A DNA stretch of 64,000 bases from NCBI RefSeq assembly GCF_027594425.1, contig NZ_CP115159.1:2751001-2815000 (forward strand), read 5' to 3'. Both the position numbers and the translations under genes were made by a program. The stretch comes from Zunongwangia sp. HGR-M22 (lineage in GTDB: Bacteria; Bacteroidota; Bacteroidia; Flavobacteriales; Flavobacteriaceae). The notes under the pieces are model-generated. The model had not been told where the DNA came from and did no database searches. It saw nothing but the letters and a program-made list of their open reading frames with translations. Every line of letters begins with the position of its first letter. Positions within the stretch are counted from its first letter, which is position 1. Of this stretch, positions 34,860-43,856 are shown piece by piece.

Positions 34860-37800
34860 TTAAATCTTGACTATAAAAAATAAACGTTCATTAGCACCAG
34901 GCTCCATATTTATTTCTGAACCTGCTTTTATAATTTCTTTTTTTTCGGTTTTTCCGGTTTCGGTATCGATGGTATAAACCTGGTATTTTCCCTTAGAATC
35001 TGAAAGATCTACCGAAAAAGAGCTGTCCTCATTCAGGTAAATTAGATAAGCTTTTCCTATATTCTGAAGTGTCCATTGATCACTTTCAAAAGTTTCATTT
35101 TCCGCAAAAGTCATTTTTGGAATTTCTGAATAAAACTGCTCCAGATCCACTTCAGGAATGGATGGAAGCGAAGCAGTTGCCATAAGCTGCGCCCAGCCAA
35201 AACGAGGCGCACCATTGGTATTATAAAGCACTGCTTTTTCAGGAAACCGTTCTCTATACTCCCTTATCGCTCTGTAAACTGATTGATCGGATTCTTTACC
35301 ATTTTCCATCTTCCTGGCGTGCTGTCTTGGTGCCAGATTTTTACCACCTTCCGGAGCATAAGTTTCGCCGTTCTGGCGGTAGTACCAATATTTAATATCG
35401 ATCACATCAATCACAGCTGCTCTTTCTTCGTTTTTCAAAATAGCATCCTGTACATCTTTGGTAGCACTAAGACCAATATAAGCCTGGTTTTCATTTTTGC
35501 TTTCCCAGTCTTTTATTATATCTACCCAGAATTCGGTAAAATGAAGGGGACCGGTGTATTCGGCACTGGTAAACTGAATGGCGCTACTTTCATTTTTGAA
35601 ATTTTCCAGGGACTTTTCAATATATGCTTTATGTAAAGACTTTCTTTTCTCATTGGTGACATCGTAAAACTGTCGAGCCATGAAAATTCTTTTATCGCCT
35701 GCATAAGGTGCCGGCTCCGGAAAACCGGTTTCGTTGATATTATTAGCAGAGCGCCAAGGTGAACTGGACCAGTGAGCACCGGCTTCCAGAATGTTATGTT
35801 GAAAATATTGCTGATGGAATAACATCTGCCCTTCCTTTTCAGCCAGTTGAGCATAACGCTGTAAGCGAGACCAGTACCAGGTATTGTATTTAGTAAGATC
35901 GTATTTGCTTAGATGGTCCCAGGCGGTTCCTTTCCCGCTACGGGCAAAAGGCTGCTCGTAAAAAGGAGGCCAGGTATCGGTATCATATCTTCGTACCCGC
36001 TCATGATCATCCATACGTCGTTCATACCACAAACCGTAATTATGATCTAGCGCTACCATGTTATTTTGCTTTAGCCAGGCTACCGTTTCTTCTAAATTAT
36101 CAGTTAAACCAAGACCTCTTCTACCGGGTGCAAAACGGGTAATATGCGGTGTAGATTTTCGAACATCATCATCACGTAAACTTCCTCGCCACCACATGAC
36201 CGAAAAATGTTTACCTGCAAGCAATTTGTCTTTAAACGTAAGCATCCCGTTTTTAAGGACTATTTTATTATTAGTGTTAGCTGTTACTCCTGTTTTCGGT
36301 AATTTTAGATTCTGAAAACTCTGCGCACCAGCATTTTTAAAACGAATAGGTCTGCGCTCGTTTACTTTTGAGATCCAATCTTTTAATTCTATTTGCACAT
36401 TTTCGGCTTCCTGGGTAAGTTCTTCAGCAGCTTCTAATGTTGGACTCGAAGAGGGTTCGCTTCCAATTTCAAGAATATCAGCCTGCATACTTGAAGATCC
36501 TAATCTTTTATAAAGTTGGGCATAAAATAAACTTCTTGGTGAAATATGACTGTTTACTTCTTTCCAATGGCCATTCCCGGAATATTGTCCCCATACTCCA
36601 AATGCCCAGTTTTGAGCTATTGGAGGATTTGGTACTTGCATCATAGATGCCGAACTTTCCCATATGACTGAGTTGGCAGCCGTCCAGCCCGAACCCCTGC
36701 CCAATTGGCCCTGATTTGCAAAACTCAATGCATCACCATCTATGGTCACTACGTCAAAAAGAATACCTGTAACCCAGCTTCCTATCGCACCAGAAAAACT
36801 GTATGGCAAATAGGCTTCACACTGCACAAAGGCATTAGGACCTGTAGTTCCATAACCACCAACGGCAAAATCATGATACCCAAATTCTGAATAACAACGT
36901 TGAAAAAGGGTTTGCTGCCCTTCAGTATAAAAAGTATGTCTTCTAAAAGCCGCAATTTCAGAAACCGGATGTTCTGAAATACAGTCTTCGATAGTAACCT
37001 GGCTGCTCGTTTTCAAAATGTGTACGGCTCCTCCGGCCATATTTTCAAAATTCAGTCTTCTCGCCCAAACATTTCTGGCGTTTTCTATGGAAATTCCCAA
37101 CCACCGATGTTGTTCGTCCTTTGGATTATCCTGATTATATTCCGATTGAATTTTTAAATTTTCAATACCAATATTTTCAACTCTCCCGGGCCACTCATAT
37201 TTTAATACGTGAATATTATCTTTTTGAGGGTTTAAACTCATGGTAATTGGTGCGCTTAATTGAAGTTTACCAGAATTCGTTCCTGTAATTTTACGATCCC
37301 AGCTTATATCCCAATCCTCGGGTTTCCATCCAATCCAACCAGTTTCAGCTCCAAAATTGTTCATTTGCAGCGTGTCTACAAATTGCTGATCCATCTTTAG
37401 CTGAAGAAAAATCTGATCCCCGGAACTCAATTTATTTGAATTCACACTGATTTCTTTTGCTCCCAGCGAAACAACATCATTAGAAAGTTTAAGACTGTCG
37501 GTAATTTTAAAATCCTTTTTACCCAAAACCCGAATCATCGCTTCCCGCTTTACCCCGGTTCCCAGTAGTGTTGTGCCGTTTTCAATATTTCCAGATCCAC
37601 GTAGAACAACTCCGGAAGTTTTTAAATACACCGTCCCATTGATTTTAAAGACTCCTTGTTCCAGAACCACTGCACCGCGAAATCCGTTTTTGTTAGGTTT
37701 TAAATTAGAAACGTAATCTACCGCCTCCTGTATAGTTTGAGTGGCATCACCATCGATAGGTGAAATAGTAACCTTCGCCGCAATATTTGGAATTTCTTCG

Positions 37801-37979
37801 GAAGACATTTTATAACCGGCATAGGAAAAATCAGGAATCTGATTACCAGATTGATCAGCGATATAGGTGATGTTACCACTTTTATCCCTACCAATATCAG
37901 CGTATTGCTGCTGAGCATGAATTTGCAGGAAAGTATTCAAAATTATAAAAAAGACGGCAACGTTCTTTTGAATTTTCAT
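34860..37979 (-). CDS. 1039-residue beta-helix protein with C-terminal barrel-like half, function unknown
   Basis: Signal about 1-22 (LQIHAQ). Residues about 60-520 form a pectate-lyase-superfamily parallel beta-helix (TIQEAVDYVSNLKPN, GVVLRGSGN, NLKIQSEYNQ, SQVTIEDCISEHP, GGYGTTGPNAFVQCEAY). Residues about 560-1039 have mixed alpha/beta segments like a large barrel (AWLKQNNMVALDHNYGLWYERR, WDHLSKYDLTKYNTWYWSRL, QFTSAEYTGPLHFTEFWVDIIKDW, IDVIDIKYWYYRQ), probably DUF6298 by memory. No lyase or GH28 catalytic signature is evident. First gene of the 32-kb operon, immediately downstream of promoter B. Confidence 0.7.
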   Translation of the reverse strand: MKIQKNVAVFFIILNTFLQIHAQQQYADIGRDKSGNITYIADQSGNQIPDFSYAGYKMSSEEIPNIAAKVTISPIDGDATQTIQEAVDYVSNLKPNKNGFRGAVVLEQGVFKINGTVYLKTSGVVLRGSGNIENGTTLLGTGVKREAMIRVLGKKDFKITDSLKLSNDVVSLGAKEISVNSNKLSSGDQIFLQLKMDQQFVDTLQMNNFGAETGWIGWKPEDWDISWDRKITGTNSGKLQLSAPITMSLNPQKDNIHVLKYEWPGRVENIGIENLKIQSEYNQDNPKDEQHRWLGISIENARNVWARRLNFENMAGGAVHILKTSSQVTIEDCISEHPVSEIAAFRRHTFYTEGQQTLFQRCYSEFGYHDFAVGGYGTTGPNAFVQCEAYLPYSFSGAIGSWVTGILFDVVTIDGDALSFANQGQLGRGSGWTAANSVIWESSASMMQVPNPPIAQNWAFGVWGQYSGNGHWKEVNSHISPRSLFYAQLYKRLGSSSMQADILEIGSEPSSSPTLEAAEELTQEAENVQIELKDWISKVNERRPIRFKNAGAQSFQNLKLPKTGVTANTNNKIVLKNGMLTFKDKLLAGKHFSVMWWRGSLRDDDVRKSTPHITRFAPGRRGLGLTDNLEETVAWLKQNNMVALDHNYGLWYERRMDDHERVRRYDTDTWPPFYEQPFARSGKGTAWDHLSKYDLTKYNTWYWSRLQRYAQLAEKEGQMLFHQQYFQHNILEAGAHWSSSPWRSANNINETGFPEPAPYAGDKRIFMARQFYDVTNEKRKSLHKAYIEKSLENFKNESSAIQFTSAEYTGPLHFTEFWVDIIKDWESKNENQAYIGLSATKDVQDAILKNEERAAVIDVIDIKYWYYRQNGETYAPEGGKNLAPRQHARKMENGKESDQSVYRAIREYRERFPEKAVLYNTNGAPRFGWAQLMATASLPSIPEVDLEQFYSEIPKMTFAENETFESDQWTLQNIGKAYLIYLNEDSSFSVDLSDSKGKYQVYTIDTETGKTEKKEIIKAGSEINMEPGANERLFFIVKI

Positions 37980-38033
37980 TCAGTATGCTATTGATTTTTG
38001 GACATTTAGTAAACTCTGACCTTGAATTGGAAT

Positions 38034-38086
38034 ACAAAATAGAAAAATCACTAACGTATTGCATCCTGTACATACTAGTAACCAGG
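38034..38086 (-). promoter_or_regulatory. Promoter B of the 32-kb operon with operator
   Basis: Minus-strand core AGTATGTACAGGAT matches AGTAnGTGCAGGAT at 12 of 13 fixed positions; the operator spans 38063-38086. Exactly 21 nt downstream is TATTTTGT (38034-38041), an imperfect -7 box. It lies about 55 nt from the ATG at 37979 and 23 bp past the stop of the upstream PL1 gene. I see no clear terminator for the PL1 transcript in this 129-bp gap. Confidence 0.65.
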
Positions 38087-38108
38087 GAATTTAGCGAAGT
38101 TTAAATCG

Positions 38109-39815
38109 TTATTTTTTATACTGACTCAACCCACCATCTAGTTTAGCCAGGGTATCTACGTTATTATCAAAGTTGGTCCAGTCTACTTTTTTAGTTGGAT
38201 CTATGCCGTTGATATATTTTTCAATATTGGTGTATCCATCGCCATTAATATCTCCAACAGCATCTGACGCATCGTTTGGATTCAATCCAAATTTCTTTTC
38301 CCAGGCATCTGGTATCCCATCACTATCAGAATCGGTATAAGGTTTACCTTTATATTCCGGGTATCCGCCAACCTGCTCGGGTCTGGTAATAATTCCTTTT
38401 TTATAAGAATCGGCTGGAAGTCTTCTATTGATGAATTCTGTACCAATTTTTGTTTCCAATCCATCAGGGGCATTAATCTCGCCCGTCCTAACCATTTTTA
38501 TCACTCTTTCGTCTACAGCATCACGCTTTGGAAGAGTTGCACCTGCATTATCAAGAACGAAATCATATGCCTCTTCCGCAGCCATCATTTCTACATTTTG
38601 CATAGAGAACATTTTATCCTGCTTAATGTATTCGAAGCGATCATTTTTTTCATCTTCTGAAATATCTTCCAGTTGCACTCCTCCATTCCAGTTGTCCTGT
38701 GTAACATCAGGATTACCTTCCACTACATTTCCAGCTACGTATGCCCTACCATAAGTTTTAGGGTCCAGATATCCCGATTCCGGTTTCAGAATACGGTAAC
38801 TGATTGGTTGATCCTTTGGCGTAATAGGCCCGGGTTTAAAATAATTATTGATAATATTAAATTGAGAGCGGTAATCCCCACCATCAATAGACCTGTTCCA
38901 CCAGTTGAAAAGCACATTATTTACAAAATTAAAACTTCCGTACATCCCTATTGATGGGTTCCGCGAGATATTGTTTGCCCAAAGATTACGAACAAATGTA
39001 CTGTTAAGACCGCCAATCGTACTTCCGAAGGCATGATTATAGGTGTCAAGACCTTCGGAAGAAATACTATTCTGAATGGTTAAATTTGAGGTAGGCAATT
39101 TCTCCCTATCGGAGTTTTTATTTGCTTTAAACATATTTCGGTAAAGAGACATATTTTCATCAAGTCCCCAGCTCGCTGAAACATGATCGATCATTATATT
39201 TCCCATTGGTGAGCCGCCCAGAGCATCATCTCTACGGGTCACATCCGTAGCTCCTCTACGAAATCGCATATGCCTAATGATTACATCATGCGTATCGATC
39301 GCAAAAGTCTCTCCAGCTATACAAACGCCATCTCCGGGAGCTGTTTGCCCCGCAATTGTTACATAAGGTGCCCGAATACTGATGGGTTTTTCAAGCTGAA
39401 TGATTCCTGCCACGTTAAAAACGATGGTTCGCGCGCCACCGGCTTCGCAAGCTTCCCTTAGAGTTCCTGCACCGCTATCTGCTAAACTGGTTACTACAAA
39501 TACTTTTCCTCCTCGACCACCCGGTGTAAAAGAACCTCCACCTTCTGCGCCGGGAAATGCCGGAATCTCAGCTTTTATAAAATCTCCAGGATGAGACCCC
39601 CAAGGAATATAAGGTCTTCCCTTCTTTGCCTCAGCTCTAACGATATCGTAAATTTTATTATCCCATAATTCTTGCAAACGTTCTTCTTCACTAGTCATCC
39701 AGGCATCAGTCTTAGCCTGCATTTCCTCTGGGATTTCTGGATACTGAGCCAGTGAAACGAATGATATTAGATTAAACAAGATAATAATTGTTGAATAGAT
39801 AGGTCTATAAAGCAT
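38109..39815 (-). CDS. PL1-family pectate lyase (paralogue 1)
   Basis: 568 residues, signal about 1-24 (FVSLAQ). A short helical lead (25-70) ends in AKKGRPYIPWGSHPGDF, then the lyase beta-helix begins with PAFPGAEGGGSFTPGGRGGKV. Core repeats include YVTIAGQTAPGDGVCIAGE, IRHMRFRRGATDVTRRDDALGG and IDHVSASWGLDENMSLY. A calcium-binding tail (DSDSDGIPDAWE, DINGDGYTNIEKYINGIDP) resembles thrombospondin-3/dockerin loops. It cleaves galacturonan by beta-elimination. Close paralogue of 42065-43783 in length and sequence. A single-gene unit under promoter C. Confidence 0.9.
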   Translation of the reverse strand: MLYRPIYSTIIILFNLISFVSLAQYPEIPEEMQAKTDAWMTSEEERLQELWDNKIYDIVRAEAKKGRPYIPWGSHPGDFIKAEIPAFPGAEGGGSFTPGGRGGKVFVVTSLADSGAGTLREACEAGGARTIVFNVAGIIQLEKPISIRAPYVTIAGQTAPGDGVCIAGETFAIDTHDVIIRHMRFRRGATDVTRRDDALGGSPMGNIMIDHVSASWGLDENMSLYRNMFKANKNSDREKLPTSNLTIQNSISSEGLDTYNHAFGSTIGGLNSTFVRNLWANNISRNPSIGMYGSFNFVNNVLFNWWNRSIDGGDYRSQFNIINNYFKPGPITPKDQPISYRILKPESGYLDPKTYGRAYVAGNVVEGNPDVTQDNWNGGVQLEDISEDEKNDRFEYIKQDKMFSMQNVEMMAAEEAYDFVLDNAGATLPKRDAVDERVIKMVRTGEINAPDGLETKIGTEFINRRLPADSYKKGIITRPEQVGGYPEYKGKPYTDSDSDGIPDAWEKKFGLNPNDASDAVGDINGDGYTNIEKYINGIDPTKKVDWTNFDNNVDTLAKLDGGLSQYKK

Positions 39816-39837
39816 GTATTCTATTTAGATTCTTTAT

Positions 39838-39890
39838 GCAATATAGTTTTCACATGTAAGTAAAGTATCCTGCACTTACTCGTATAATAA
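39838..39890 (-). promoter_or_regulatory. Promoter C with operator
   Basis: The minus-strand operator core AGTAAGTGCAGGAT is a full match to the consensus; the operator spans 39867-39890. The -7-like box TATATTGC (39838-39845) begins after a 21-nt spacer. It lies about 23 nt from the ATG at 39815. The operator begins right after the U-tract of the terminator at 39892-39930. Confidence 0.7.
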
Positions 39891-39891
39891 A

Positions 39892-39930
39892 AAAGTCCCT
39901 AAAATATTTTATAATTATTCTTGGGACTTT
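39892..39930 (-). terminator. Intrinsic terminator of the susCD-PL1 operon
   Basis: In the minus-strand transcript AAAGTCCC (from 39930-39923) pairs with GGGACTTT (39899-39892) around a 23-nt AT-rich loop, and the stem is followed by a T-run (TTTTTTATT). It starts about 22 nt after the stop of the DUF3826-PL1 gene. The 8-bp stem with a U-tract is a normal Rho-independent signal, apart from the long loop. Confidence 0.8.
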
Positions 39931-39951
39931 AATAAATATACTTAAATAAAA

Positions 39952-42060
39952 TTAACTAATAGTATCGATATTATTACCTAAATTACGATAATCAATTTTT
40001 TCATTCGGATCTGTTCCATTTAGGAATTCCTCCAAATTAGTATATCCATCACCATCCCGATCTTTGGCTCCATCACTAGGATCGTTCGGATTCAAACCAT
40101 TTTCGATTTCCCAATCATCTGGCATTCCATCACCATCCGAATCTATTGGAACTTCATCTGGATCGAAAGATAAGTTAGGATAGCCGCCTACTTCGGAAAT
40201 ATTCTTGATAATTCCAGTGGACGTGGTTGGCTTTCCTGAACGCACCATATCAATAACTCTTGCATCTACAGGGTCTCTTTTAGGTAAAGTAGCTCCAGAC
40301 TTATTTAACACCATTTCATAAGCATCTTCTGCAGAATGATGTGGAGCAACAGGCCATCCAACAAATGGTGTATTTACTCGAGCCATAATCTTAAGTTGTT
40401 CAACGTTTTCCATATCTATGCTCTGCCCACGAATACCTTTCCAATTGTTCTCGGTTAAGATATTATTATCATGCATCACATTACCATCCACAAACCATTT
40501 TCCTGGACGGTCTGGAGATTCAGGATACCAACCTCCGTCTGCCCAGGCACTACCAGGCGAATACATATGTCTTTCCTCTACACGGGCAAAAGTTGACTTA
40601 ATGTTTTCGTTAGTAGCCGGTCCTGGCTTAAAGTAATTATTGATTAGATTGATCATAGAAGTTTCATCACCTCCATCAATAGATCGATGCCCCCAATTAA
40701 AAATCACGTTATACCTAAAATCAAAATTACCTGACATTCCTATAGATGGATTCCTTGCTGTATTACTTGCGAAAAGGTTATGATGAAATGTAGAAGGGTT
40801 GCCCCCCCAAGTTCCACCAAATGCATGACCTTTTGCATCTAAAGCTTCACTAGAAATTGTCCATTGTATGGTAATATTTTCTGAAGGGTCTTTTATTTGG
40901 AATTCACCATCTAAAGATGATCTCATGTGTCTGTATAAGGAAATATTCTCATCCATCCCCCAGCTTGTTGAACAATGATCTATAATAATATGATGATCGG
41001 GATTACCACCAATATTATCATCTCCCTGTCCACCAGATGAAACACCGCGTCGTACCCTAAGGTGCCGAAGTATTACATTATGCGTATTTATATTTAATGT
41101 ACCTGCTATACATATACCGTCACCAGGAGCAGTTTGTCCAGCTACTGTAACATTTGGATAATCTATATTTAGATCTTCATCTATTTTTATGGTTCCTGCT
41201 ACTCGGAAAACAACAGTTCGCGGTTTACTATCTTCAAGTGCTTCTCTGAGACTACCAGGTCCACTATCATTAAGATTGGTTACAGCAATAACTTTACCTC
41301 CTCTACCACCAGAAGTAAACATGCCACCTCCCCATGCTCCGGGAAAGGCTGGTATAACTTCTTCAGGTAAACGTGGAGGGTGCGGTGGTTCTCTCAATGC
41401 CAGTTTTTTCTTTTCTTCATCTATTCTCTTTTGCCATTCTTCCCCGGCTTTCGCCAGATCATATCCTCTAGAAGATAAATAATTATTTATTTTTCCTTTG
41501 TACTTCCCAAACCACCAATGTTTTTTATGGGAAGATCCGGCATCCATAGCCTTCTCTCTGGCCTCTTTAAGATTTTTTAGAATAAACTCTTTTTCTTCTT
41601 CAGCTAGTTCCGGTAACATTTCTTGAAAAGCACGATACGTTTTTGGAACTACACCGTAAGTCATTCCATCTTTTACCTGTTCGATTTGTTCCTCGTCCAA
41701 GTACTTTGATAAATCTTTTAAGAATGATCTATGCAATTTCGCTATTTTTTTGTCGGAATTATCTCTAATTTCCTGGGCTTTTAATTCGTACTTCTCTGGA
41801 TATTTATCTTTCGGTAACTTTATCTTAATTTCTTCAATTTCTCTATCTCGTTCTTCGTGAATTTGACTAATAGAGCGATATTGATTTGCAATAGTATTTT
41901 TTACTTGTGATTTTTCAGCTTCGTTCTCTATAGAGATATTAGCCACTATTTTTTCTGCTCTTTCATTAGTTACCTTTATATATTCAGGGTCTAAATTCTC
42001 CTGTGAAATAGTAGTTGAGATAGAAAGCATACTTAATATTAAAAAAAGTATTTTCTTCAT
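39952..42060 (-). CDS. DUF3826-PL1 pectate lyase fusion
   Basis: 702 residues from the ATG at 42060 (MKKILFLILSMLSISTTISQ, signal); the longer start at 42081 overlaps the upstream stop and is less likely. Residues about 22-215 match DUF3826: charged and helical, with DPEYIKVTNERAEKIVANI, IANQYRSISQIHEERD and HKKHWWFGKYKGKINNYLSSRGYDL. Residues about 235-640 are a PL1 beta-helix (PAFPGAWGGGMFTSGGRGGKV, IIDHCSTSWGMDENISLY), then a calcium-binding tail (DSDGDGMPDDWE, DRDGDGYTNLEEFLNGTDP). The DUF's role is unknown; substrate positioning or binding is a guess. Last gene of the susCD operon. Confidence 0.87.
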   Translation of the reverse strand: MKKILFLILSMLSISTTISQENLDPEYIKVTNERAEKIVANISIENEAEKSQVKNTIANQYRSISQIHEERDREIEEIKIKLPKDKYPEKYELKAQEIRDNSDKKIAKLHRSFLKDLSKYLDEEQIEQVKDGMTYGVVPKTYRAFQEMLPELAEEEKEFILKNLKEAREKAMDAGSSHKKHWWFGKYKGKINNYLSSRGYDLAKAGEEWQKRIDEEKKKLALREPPHPPRLPEEVIPAFPGAWGGGMFTSGGRGGKVIAVTNLNDSGPGSLREALEDSKPRTVVFRVAGTIKIDEDLNIDYPNVTVAGQTAPGDGICIAGTLNINTHNVILRHLRVRRGVSSGGQGDDNIGGNPDHHIIIDHCSTSWGMDENISLYRHMRSSLDGEFQIKDPSENITIQWTISSEALDAKGHAFGGTWGGNPSTFHHNLFASNTARNPSIGMSGNFDFRYNVIFNWGHRSIDGGDETSMINLINNYFKPGPATNENIKSTFARVEERHMYSPGSAWADGGWYPESPDRPGKWFVDGNVMHDNNILTENNWKGIRGQSIDMENVEQLKIMARVNTPFVGWPVAPHHSAEDAYEMVLNKSGATLPKRDPVDARVIDMVRSGKPTTSTGIIKNISEVGGYPNLSFDPDEVPIDSDGDGMPDDWEIENGLNPNDPSDGAKDRDGDGYTNLEEFLNGTDPNEKIDYRNLGNNIDTIS

Positions 42061-42064
42061 TTTT

Positions 42065-43783
42065 TTATTTTTTGTATTCATTCAGACCATTCTTTAAATC
42101 GGCAAGAGTATCATGATTGTTTTCTAGTTTGGTCCAGTCAGTTTTCTTTTTTGGGTCTAATCCATTTATATACATTTCAATATTGGTATACCCATCTCCA
42201 TTTAAATCTTTAGTAGCATCAGAAGCATCATTGGGATTAAGACCGACAGCTTTCTCATATGCATCTGGCATACCATCTTTATCGGAATCTAAATATTTCT
42301 TTCCTTTATACTCTGGGAATCCGCCTACTTGTTTAATATCTGTAATAATTCCCTGCTTATAAGAATCTGCTGGTAATCTTCTGTGCTCAAATTGATAAAA
42401 TGATTCTGGATTTACTTCTTTTTCATAAATAGCCTCTCCTGTTCTAACCGTTTTAATCACACGCTTATCAACCGCATCCCTCACTGGTAGAGTAGCTCCT
42501 ACGTTTTCCAAAACAAATGAATAGCTTTCTTCAGCTGTCATAATATTTCTTAACCATGGCATAGGCATTGATTCTTTAGCTCTCATGTAAGGAAAATAAT
42601 TGCTAGCCTCTACATAATCCATTAACTCTCCATTTTTTCCTTCAATCTGAACACCATCATTCCAGTTATTCGCCGTAATTTCAGGATAATTTTTCATTAT
42701 GTTCCCATTAACATAAGCTCTTCCAAATACCACTGTATCAAGATCACTTCTACCAGATTCAGGTTTTAATATTCGATGACCAACCCTGTCTTCGCTTGAG
42801 GTAATAGGCCCTGGCTTAAAATAATTATTTATAATATTGTAGCTTGCTTTATAATCTCCGCCGTCTATTGATCTATGCTTCCAGTTATAAACAACATTAT
42901 TCACGAAATTGAAAATTCCATTCCAGCCAATCGATGGATTTCTACCCGCATTACTAGCCCATAAATTTTTTGTAAACATGCAATTTTCCCCACCTAGGGT
43001 ACTTCCGAAAGCATGATTATAAGTATCTAAATCTTCAGAAAAAATACTGTTTTGAATAGTAATATTAACTGTAGGTAATTTTTCATCTTTGTAATCTGCT
43101 CCTGGGCTATACATATGTCGATACATAGACATGTTCTCATCTAATCCCCAGCTTGCTGAAACATGATCTATCATTATGTTTCCAACTGGATTTCCTCCTA
43201 TAGCATCATCTCTTCTTGAAACATCTGTAGCTCCTCTTCTAAAACGCATATGCCTTATAACTACATCGTGTGTATCTATCCAAACTGTTTCTCCTGCAAT
43301 ACAAACGCCATCACCGGGAGCAGTCTGACCTGCAATGGTTACATAGGGTGCTCTTATTATCAGAGGTGTTTTTAATTTTATAATTCCAGCCACATTAAAT
43401 ACTATTATCCGCGCTCCACCAACTTCTAAAGCTGCTCTAAGAGATCCTTCTCCGCTATCCTTAAGATTTGACACGGTAAGTACTTTACCTCCTCTTCCTC
43501 CATAAGTAAACATCCCTCCACCTTCAGCTCCAGGAAATGCTGGTATTTTAGCCTGAGGCAGATCTGTAGGTCTTGCAGCCCAAGGAATATAGGGCTTTCC
43601 TTCTCTAGCTTCTTTTAAAACTATTTTTTCTGCTACCTTCCAGGCACTATCTGAATGTTTGTGGGCATTTTCAACTATATTTTTTTCACGTTGTCGATCT
43701 TCCTCTGTAAGATTTGGATATTGCGCATAAGTAGAAAGACTTATAGATATTAATATTATAAAAATAACTGATTTCTGTTTCAT
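42065..43783 (-). CDS. PL1-family pectate lyase (paralogue 2)
   Basis: 572 residues, signal about 1-20 (STYAQ). It matches the PL1 at 38109-39815 throughout: REGKPYIPWAARPTDL lead, PAFPGAEGGGMFTYGGRGGKV, MRFRRGATDVSRRDDAIGGNP, IDHVSASWGLDENMSMY, then DSDKDGMPDAYE and DLNGDGYTNIEMYINGLDP calcium loops. Recent duplication within the locus is likely. It lies 74 bp after susD, with a terminator-like hairpin between, and 4 bp before the DUF3826-PL1 gene. Confidence 0.9.
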   Translation of the reverse strand: MKQKSVIFIILISISLSTYAQYPNLTEEDRQREKNIVENAHKHSDSAWKVAEKIVLKEAREGKPYIPWAARPTDLPQAKIPAFPGAEGGGMFTYGGRGGKVLTVSNLKDSGEGSLRAALEVGGARIIVFNVAGIIKLKTPLIIRAPYVTIAGQTAPGDGVCIAGETVWIDTHDVVIRHMRFRRGATDVSRRDDAIGGNPVGNIMIDHVSASWGLDENMSMYRHMYSPGADYKDEKLPTVNITIQNSIFSEDLDTYNHAFGSTLGGENCMFTKNLWASNAGRNPSIGWNGIFNFVNNVVYNWKHRSIDGGDYKASYNIINNYFKPGPITSSEDRVGHRILKPESGRSDLDTVVFGRAYVNGNIMKNYPEITANNWNDGVQIEGKNGELMDYVEASNYFPYMRAKESMPMPWLRNIMTAEESYSFVLENVGATLPVRDAVDKRVIKTVRTGEAIYEKEVNPESFYQFEHRRLPADSYKQGIITDIKQVGGFPEYKGKKYLDSDKDGMPDAYEKAVGLNPNDASDATKDLNGDGYTNIEMYINGLDPKKKTDWTKLENNHDTLADLKNGLNEYKK

Positions 43784-43804
43784 AGAATTATATTGCTAAA
43801 TTTA

Positions 43805-43839
43805 AAAAGCTGCTACAAGATATTCTCATAACAGCTTTT
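43805..43839 (-). terminator. Hairpin with T-run between susD and the PL1 genes (attenuator candidate)
   Basis: Minus-strand AAAAGCTG (43839-43832) pairs with CAGCTTTT (43812-43805) around a 19-nt loop, followed by TTAAATTTA. It begins 18 nt after the susD stop. The U-tract is short, so partial read-through into the two PL1 genes is likely; no operator or good -7 box precedes the PL1 at 43783. Confidence 0.6.
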
Positions 43840-43856
43840 AGTATTACAAAAGATTT

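Noticed and set aside
35443-35455. Sequence GCATCCTGTACAT, same core as operator B
   Set aside because: It lies inside the beta-helix coding sequence, has no -7 box 21 nt downstream and no start codon near; taken as coincidence.
38109-43783. Insertion-sequence-mediated duplication of the PL1 genes
   Set aside because: The paralogues are diverged and no flanking inverted repeats or transposase are visible, so ordinary older gene duplication suffices.
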